DNA from: CAYTID01 sp964437735
GTDB taxonomy: Bacteria; Bacteroidota; Ignavibacteria; UBA10030; BY39
NCBI GenBank assembly: GCA_964437735.1
Contig: CAYTID010000040.1
Coordinates: 1 to 20,155 of the forward strand
Length of the DNA stretch: 20,155 nucleotides
Direction of reading: 5' to 3'
Shown: piece after piece, positions 16,241 to 20,155 of the stretch
Numbering within the stretch: position 1 is the stretch's first letter
How the letters are laid out: each line of letters begins with the position of its first letter
Made by a program: the position numbers and the translations under genes
The notes under the pieces: generated by a model
Told to the model about the DNA's origin: nothing
What the model saw: only the letters and a program-made list of their open reading frames with translations
The model's database searches: none

Positions 16241-16990
16241 TTAATTAAAATTTATATAAGCTTGCAATATAAATTTATTATACATCGAAGAATTTAACTT
16301 AAATCCACTATATTCATCCATAAATCCTTGTGGACCGAAACGATATTCGGCAAAACTATACGGATTATATAACAACCCCACACCGACGGTTGCATTCTTC
16401 AATGCTAATTTGCCATATATTTGCATATAGAAGGGTAAAAAATCAAGTGCGCCGATAAATCTTTTATCATATCTTCCACCCGTCATATAAGTACAATTCC
16501 CTCCGATGTTAAAAAATGTTAAGGCAACTCCACCAATAATTTTTCTGTTTAAGACGGGTATGTTGTTTATTAACTCTGCATTTACGTTGTAAGAAACCAG
16601 ATTGACAAACCCAGTGAAATGTTCGACAGTATCAATCGTATTCATACCGCCGATATTGTAATTCAAACTATTCTTGTTTAATGCAAAACCGAAGCTATTT
16701 TCACTACCGATATTGAGTGAAAAAACTAAATGGTCGCTAAAGTTAATTTCGTCAATGTTCTTGCTGTTCTTTTTGTTTCCTATCATGAACCCCTTTTGGT
16801 TGAAATTGTCCAGACGAAGATGGTCTGGGTACTTTAAAGTTATCGATAACATGCCAATAGTAAAATAACTGTTTTGATCGAAGGTGGTTGTAGCTTGCTC
16901 TGATTGTAATTTGTTCTGACCAAATATAGGTTGCGCATAGTTGTAACTCAGAAAAAGTACACTTAATGTCAAGATGAACAGATGTTTCAT
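16241..16990 (-). CDS. Hypothetical exported protein, probable small outer-membrane beta-barrel
   Basis: 249 aa, not assigned to a named family. It has a signal peptide (hydrophobic residues 4-18, then YAQPIFGQ). The remainder is beta-rich with amphipathic strands such as 'SYFTIGMLSITLKY', 'HLVFSLNIGSENSFGFAL', 'VNLVSYNVNAELIN', 'MQIYGKLALKNATVGVGLLY' and the final 'KFILQAYINFN', which suggests roughly 8-10 strands in the outer membrane. AAGGA stands 8 bases above the ATG. It is the only intact gene inside the stretch of pseudogenes and IS remains, and its stop lies 26 bases from the DUF3467 remnant, converging with it. Either it is still under selection or it arrived recently; neither can be decided from this window. 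Confidence 0.7.
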   Translation of the reverse strand: MKHLFILTLSVLFLSYNYAQPIFGQNKLQSEQATTTFDQNSYFTIGMLSITLKYPDHLRLDNFNQKGFMIGNKKNSKNIDEINFSDHLVFSLNIGSENSFGFALNKNSLNYNIGGMNTIDTVEHFTGFVNLVSYNVNAELINNIPVLNRKIIGGVALTFFNIGGNCTYMTGGRYDKRFIGALDFLPFYMQIYGKLALKNATVGVGLLYNPYSFAEYRFGPQGFMDEYSGFKLNSSMYNKFILQAYINFN

Positions 16991-17181
16991 AATTTTTCCT
17001 TATTTTGATTATTACTTTTTATAAAAAAAATTAATTTTCAAAAATTAGAACTACCTCACATCAATAAACTTCCCAGAAATATTGAATTGAGCCACTTACA
17101 TTATACAAAAATCTTCTTAAATGTCAAATCTTTCTCAATTTTCAGCACATGACCAACGGCATGACGGCTAACTAACTATAT

Positions 17182-17193
17182 GAGACTTCTGAA
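17182..17193 (+). repeat. Left terminal inverted repeat of the IS
   Basis: GAGACTTCTGAA, the exact inverse of 18145-18156. It lies 64 bases above the transposase start codon. Confidence 0.8.
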
Positions 17194-17256
17194 AAATCAG
17201 TATAAGTTTAATACCGACGAAAGGATAAAACAAAATGCGAAGCAACAAAATACATA

Positions 17257-17999
17257 ATGTCGATTTATTCACTCAAACAGCACGAACATTTTGAGAAACA
17301 TATAAAAACCCAAAGCAAAGCAGCGTTGACATAAATTAACCAAAAAGTTAACTGGGATAAACTGATTAGCCCAATACAGCAAAAGATTGAATCTCTCAGA
17401 TCAAACGCTCCTGCAGACCGGAAACGTCATGAGTTGTTGGTTATTGTCAAGTGTTTCCTCTTGCAAACAATTTATGGGCTGTTTAACCCTCGGCTGGAAG
17501 AAGAAATAGCTGACCGTAGGAGCTTTCAAATATTCTTGGAACTCGCCAGCAATGACTCAATACCAGATGAGACAGCTACTTGCCGTTATCGCAACATGTT
17601 TGCAGAGTTAGGTCTTGACAAGACTCTGTTTAAAGCATTCAACAAACAACTATCTGCACAGAGCGTCGTGTTCTCGCCGATAAAGGATACGCTAATAAGC
17701 AACGGAAAAAATCACTTCTCCCAAAGGGATGGATTCCCAAAGAGCAAGGTATAAACTGCGGTATTATGGACAAAGGATATCGCAATATATCTTTGACAAA
17801 AAAACAGCTAAAGCGAAACAAGATTCTCTCCGCTATTGGTAATGCCGTTGAAAGACGATTTGCTTTCATGAAACAGGTCTTGAACTATCAACGGTGTCGA
17901 TACTATGATATTGCTCGGAACCGTACTGAGTTTATTTTCTGTGCTGTTGTGTTTAATATGAGAAGAATGCTTTCTCTCACATGCGGTATCAGTACGTAA
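17257..17999 (+). pseudogene. Defective IS5-like transposase
   Basis: ATG 17257 begins 'MSIYSLKQHEHFEKHIKTQS' and meets an in-frame TAA at 17332. The same frame continues with the DUF772-like N-terminal region ('YGLFNPRLEEEIADRRSF', 'DSIPDETATCRYRNMFAELG', 'LFKAFNKQLSAQ'). Near 17655 the homology jumps, in another frame, to 'ERRVLADKGYANKQRKKSL', 'GIMDKGYRNISLTKKQ' and 'NAVERRFAFMKQVLNYQRCR', the C-terminal part carrying the second catalytic Asp (ADKGY) and the Glu (VERRF). The first catalytic Asp region, about 100 residues, is missing. Stop codon, deletion and frame change together mean no active transposase is made from this copy. Confidence 0.85.
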
Positions 18000-18096
18000 A
18001 ACAATGAATAATACGTTCTTTAGGCTATGAACGAGATCGATATTATCAAAGAACATATATTGAACAGCTTTAAAGCCGTCAAGTATTCAACAAGGT

Positions 18097-18130
18097 ATGA
18101 TTTTTTTTCTACAACTAACAAAAAAATCAT
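18097..18130. repeat. Hairpin just inside the right end of the IS
   Basis: ATGATTTTTTT (18097-18107) and AAAAAAATCAT (18120-18130) form an 11-bp perfect inverted repeat with a 12-base loop, 14 bases inside the right terminal repeat. It could act as a weak transcription stop at the element's edge. It is AT-only apart from one base pair, so its strength is doubtful. Confidence 0.45.
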
Positions 18131-18144
18131 GCTTTAGTCAATTA

Positions 18145-18156
18145 TTCAGAAGTCTC
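18145..18156 (-). repeat. Right terminal inverted repeat of the IS
   Basis: TTCAGAAGTCTC, the exact inverse of 17182-17193. Confidence 0.8.
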
Positions 18157-18165
18157 TGATATTTA

Positions 18166-18351
18166 TTTAGTGTTCGCGATGAATATAAAAGATTTGTTCA
18201 GGGAAATTCCGATTTTATCGAATTTGATTATGGCGAAGGGATATAAATAGTCGGAAAATTCACGGTGGCGAATCAAATTGAATATCATTTGAATAATACT
18301 AATGAAGCTCGTCGAAGGAAGAGAGTAGTTAATAAACATTGTGATACATGA
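18166..18351 (+). pseudogene. Unidentified decayed gene fragment beside the IS
   Basis: In one frame the sequence reads 'FSVRDEYKRFVQGNSDFIEF', then DYGEGI and a TAA at 18244, and goes on as 'IVGKFTVANQIEYHLNNTNE' and 'ARRKRVVNKHCDT' before TGA at 18349. The composition (mixed charged, aromatic and hydrophobic residues, low repetition) looks protein-coding on both sides of the stop, unlike the other frames. No start codon or ribosome site fits. It begins 10 bases beyond the IS, so it may be the 3' part of a gene cut by the insertion, but no matching 5' half was recognised left of the IS. I do not recognise the family. Confidence 0.35.
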
Positions 18352-18417
18352 GTTATAAATTGTTATTTTTTCAAAATATTGATTAAATTAAAAACAAAAA
18401 TTTCATTGGAGGATTTT

Positions 18418-20079
18418 ATGACAAAATATTCAATATTCACGTTAATCATGTTGGTAATTGCACTAATTTGTTTCCAGTGCAAACCTAGGGAGGCGACGGT
18501 AGAATTATCACCTGCTGAAAAATTGCTATCAAAATACACGACCGTAAAATTGGATGCAGATTTAAGTACTCTTACAGATAAAGAGCGTCAAATGATACCA
18601 CTGTTGATCGAAGCTTCAAAAATAATGGATGAACTTTTTTGGAAACAAGCTTATGGTGGCAAGGGCGCTTTGATGGCTTCAATTAATGATCCAAACATTA
18701 AAAAATTTGTCGAAATAAATTACGGACCTTGGGACAGATTGGATGGCAATAAACCGTTTATGGAAGGATTCGGTGATAAACCCAAAGGAGCAAATTTTTA
18801 TCCTGTCGATATGACCAAAGAAGAATTTGACTCAGTCGTTGCAAAGGTAAAAATTCACAAACAATTCAAAGATTTATATACATTAATCACTCGTGGTGAT
18901 AAGGGGGAATTAAAACCTGTTCCTTATAGTGAGGCATTTAAGAGTGAACTTCAATCAGCTGCTGATTATTTACGTCGGGCGGCTGAGCTGGCAGAAGATC
19001 CGGGCTTAAAGAATTATCTGACTTTGAGAGCTACAGCACTGGTAACCGACAGGTATCAGGCAAGCGATATGGCTTGGATGGATATGAAAAATAATACAAT
19101 AGATGTAGTCATCGGACCAATTGAAAATTATGAAGATCAGATGTTCGGTTATAAAGCAGCTTTTGAAGCATTTGTATTAATAAAAGATAAAGAATGGAGT
19201 AAACGATTAGAAAAATATGCCAAGTTGTTACCCGATTTGCAGAGAGGTTTACCCGTTCCGGAAAAATATAAGCGAGAAAAACCGGGCATGGATTCGGATT
19301 TGAATGCTTATGATGTTATTTATTATGCAGGCGATTGTAATGCAGGATCAAAAACTATTGCAATAAATCTCCCGAATGACGAAGAAGTTCAGCTCAAGAA
19401 AGGTGCACGCAGACTTCAATTAAAAAATTCGATGCGTGCAAAATTTGAAAAAATATTAACTCCTATTTCAAATATACTAATTACAGATGATCAGCAAAAA
19501 CATATTACTTTTGATGCGTTTTTTGCCAATACTATGTTTCATGAAGTAGCTCACGGTTTAGGAATTAAAAATACCATAACCGGGAAAGGGACTGCTCGGG
19601 ACGCATTAAAAGAATTATATTCAGCCATCGAAGAAGGTAAAGCTGATATTCTCGGTTTATATATGATTACAAAATTGAATGAACAAGGAGAATTCGGGGA
19701 TGCTGATTTAAGAGATAATTACGTCACATTCCTCGCCGGAATTTTTCGCTCAATCAGATTTGGTACTGCAAGCGCACATGGGAAAGCGAATCTTATAAGA
19801 TTTAATTATTTCAAAAAAGAAGGCGCATTTGTTAAAGATGAAGTAACGGGAAAATACAGCGCCGATTTCGAGAAAATGCAAAGCGCGATGAATTCGCTTT
19901 CTGAAAAAATATTGAAATTCCAGGGCGACGGTGACTATGACGGATTGAAAGCATTTATAACAGAAATGACAGTTATGGATCCGGTACTCACAAAAGACCT
20001 ATCAAAACTGGCTACTGCCGGTATTCCGGTGGATATAGTATTTGAGCAAGGGTTAGAAATACTAAACATTAATAAATAA
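18418..20079 (+). CDS. Dipeptidyl-peptidase-III-like (M49 family) zinc metallopeptidase, probable lipoprotein
   Basis: 553 aa from ATG 18418, chosen because GGAGG lies 5 bases upstream; an ATT at 18379 is in frame but unsupported. The N-terminus (residues 1-20 hydrophobic, then C21-KPRE) looks like a Bacteroidota-style lipoprotein signal. The zinc site is HEVAHGLG (H375, E376, H379) with the downstream helix 'SAIEEGKADILGLY' (E405, E406), matching the M49 arrangement, including the E-x-x-AD segment. The canonical M49 motif is HExxxH (for example HELLGH); this protein has the HExxH spacing, as also seen in the DPPIII-like domain fused to some plant Nudix proteins. It probably hydrolyses peptides at the membrane surface, but activity and substrate are not provable here. 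It is a single-gene unit with its own terminator, intact despite the decayed DNA upstream. Confidence 0.8.
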   Translation: MTKYSIFTLIMLVIALICFQCKPREATVELSPAEKLLSKYTTVKLDADLSTLTDKERQMIPLLIEASKIMDELFWKQAYGGKGALMASINDPNIKKFVEINYGPWDRLDGNKPFMEGFGDKPKGANFYPVDMTKEEFDSVVAKVKIHKQFKDLYTLITRGDKGELKPVPYSEAFKSELQSAADYLRRAAELAEDPGLKNYLTLRATALVTDRYQASDMAWMDMKNNTIDVVIGPIENYEDQMFGYKAAFEAFVLIKDKEWSKRLEKYAKLLPDLQRGLPVPEKYKREKPGMDSDLNAYDVIYYAGDCNAGSKTIAINLPNDEEVQLKKGARRLQLKNSMRAKFEKILTPISNILITDDQQKHITFDAFFANTMFHEVAHGLGIKNTITGKGTARDALKELYSAIEEGKADILGLYMITKLNEQGEFGDADLRDNYVTFLAGIFRSIRFGTASAHGKANLIRFNYFKKEGAFVKDEVTGKYSADFEKMQSAMNSLSEKILKFQGDGDYDGLKAFITEMTVMDPVLTKDLSKLATAGIPVDIVFEQGLEILNINK

Positions 20080-20100
20080 TAGAAAAGCGAAATAAAAAGG

Positions 20101-20130
20101 GGGGCTGTCTCAAAAGCCAGCCCCTTTTTT
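20101..20130 (+). terminator. Intrinsic terminator of the M49-like gene
   Basis: GGGGCTG (20101-20107) pairs with CAGCCCC (20118-20124) over a 10-base loop, followed by six T residues; an A-run on the left flank makes it potentially bidirectional. It lies 21 bases past the stop codon. Confidence 0.9.
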
Positions 20131-20155
20131 ATGATTGGCGACAATATAATGTTTA

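Larger units (their letters stand above)
17182..18156 (+). mobile_element. IS5-family-like insertion sequence, internally deleted
   Basis: A 975-bp element bounded by perfect 12-bp inverted repeats, GAGACTTCTGAA (17182-17193) and TTCAGAAGTCTC (18145-18156); allowing one mismatch the similarity extends to 16 bp. The interior encodes both ends of an IS5/DDE_Tnp_1 transposase but lacks the central catalytic part, so the element is shorter than a full copy. No target-site duplication is apparent (flanks ATAT and TGAT). The ends could still be recognised by a transposase supplied in trans. Confidence 0.8.

Noticed and set aside
17145..17175. CATGACCAACGGCATGACGGCTAAC looked like a possible integron attC or short direct repeat
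   Set aside because: The paired R and L boxes of an attC site could not be found, and the repeated CATGAC word is only 6 bases.
17640..17760. Programmed frameshift between the two transposase frames, as some IS elements use
   Set aside because: The similarity does not continue across the junction: the segment with the first catalytic Asp is absent, and there is an earlier in-frame stop at 17332. Deletion and decay explain it better.
20095..20130. GGGGCTGTCTCAAAA resembles a terminal repeat of some insertion sequences
   Set aside because: It forms a clean GC stem-loop with a T-run right after a stop codon and no partner end is present, so a terminator is sufficient.
1..20155. CRISPR arrays, tRNA and rRNA genes
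   Set aside because: No regularly spaced direct repeats, no tRNA cloverleaf with a TTCRANY loop and no rRNA-like conserved blocks were noticed by eye.

Overview
The window is an AT-rich bacterial chromosome segment that most resembles the Ignavibacteria/Chlorobi side of the Bacteroidota-Chlorobi group. The main clues are a protein ending in a type IX secretion (Por) C-terminal sorting domain of the 'NPFNPST...GIYFYKL' type, a GWxTD-domain protein, an Omp28-type thioredoxin-like protein, a DUF3467 remnant, and KorAB with a fused gamma-alpha chain. The assignment is inferred from protein style; there is no rRNA in the window.

Left part (1-4485): the last 21 codons of a ZIP-type metal transporter on the plus strand converge on a tight minus-strand operon read as GWxTD protein, pdxA, ftsE, secreted CE7-like esterase. 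Its junctions are a 4-base overlap, a 1-base gap and a 2-base gap. ftsE has no ftsX beside it.

Middle left (4555-7958): a second minus-strand operon with a good sigma70-like promoter (7930-7958) and an intrinsic terminator (4555-4582). It encodes a TlpA-like exported thioredoxin, a beta-barrel outer membrane protein and an Omp28-like thioredoxin-fold protein with a T9SS sorting domain. Together they look like an envelope thiol-redox or maturation module.

Middle (8108-14331): minus-strand housekeeping genes. These are the M17 leucyl aminopeptidase pepA, a four-helix-bundle (23S rRNA intervening-sequence type) protein flanked by 10-bp inverted repeats, a DHH/DHHA1 phosphoesterase (nrnA-like), and korB-korA, ending at a strong hairpin next to a second related palindrome.

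Right part (14499-18351): a genomic scrapyard. It holds a GAF-domain regulator missing its phosphatase domain and joined directly to a broken TPR gene, a twice-frameshifted DUF3467 gene, an intact small outer-membrane-type protein on the opposite strand, an internally deleted IS5-like element with intact inverted ends, and an unidentified decayed fragment. At the far right is an intact lipoprotein-like M49-family metallopeptidase (18418-20079) with its own terminator. No tRNA, rRNA or CRISPR array was seen.
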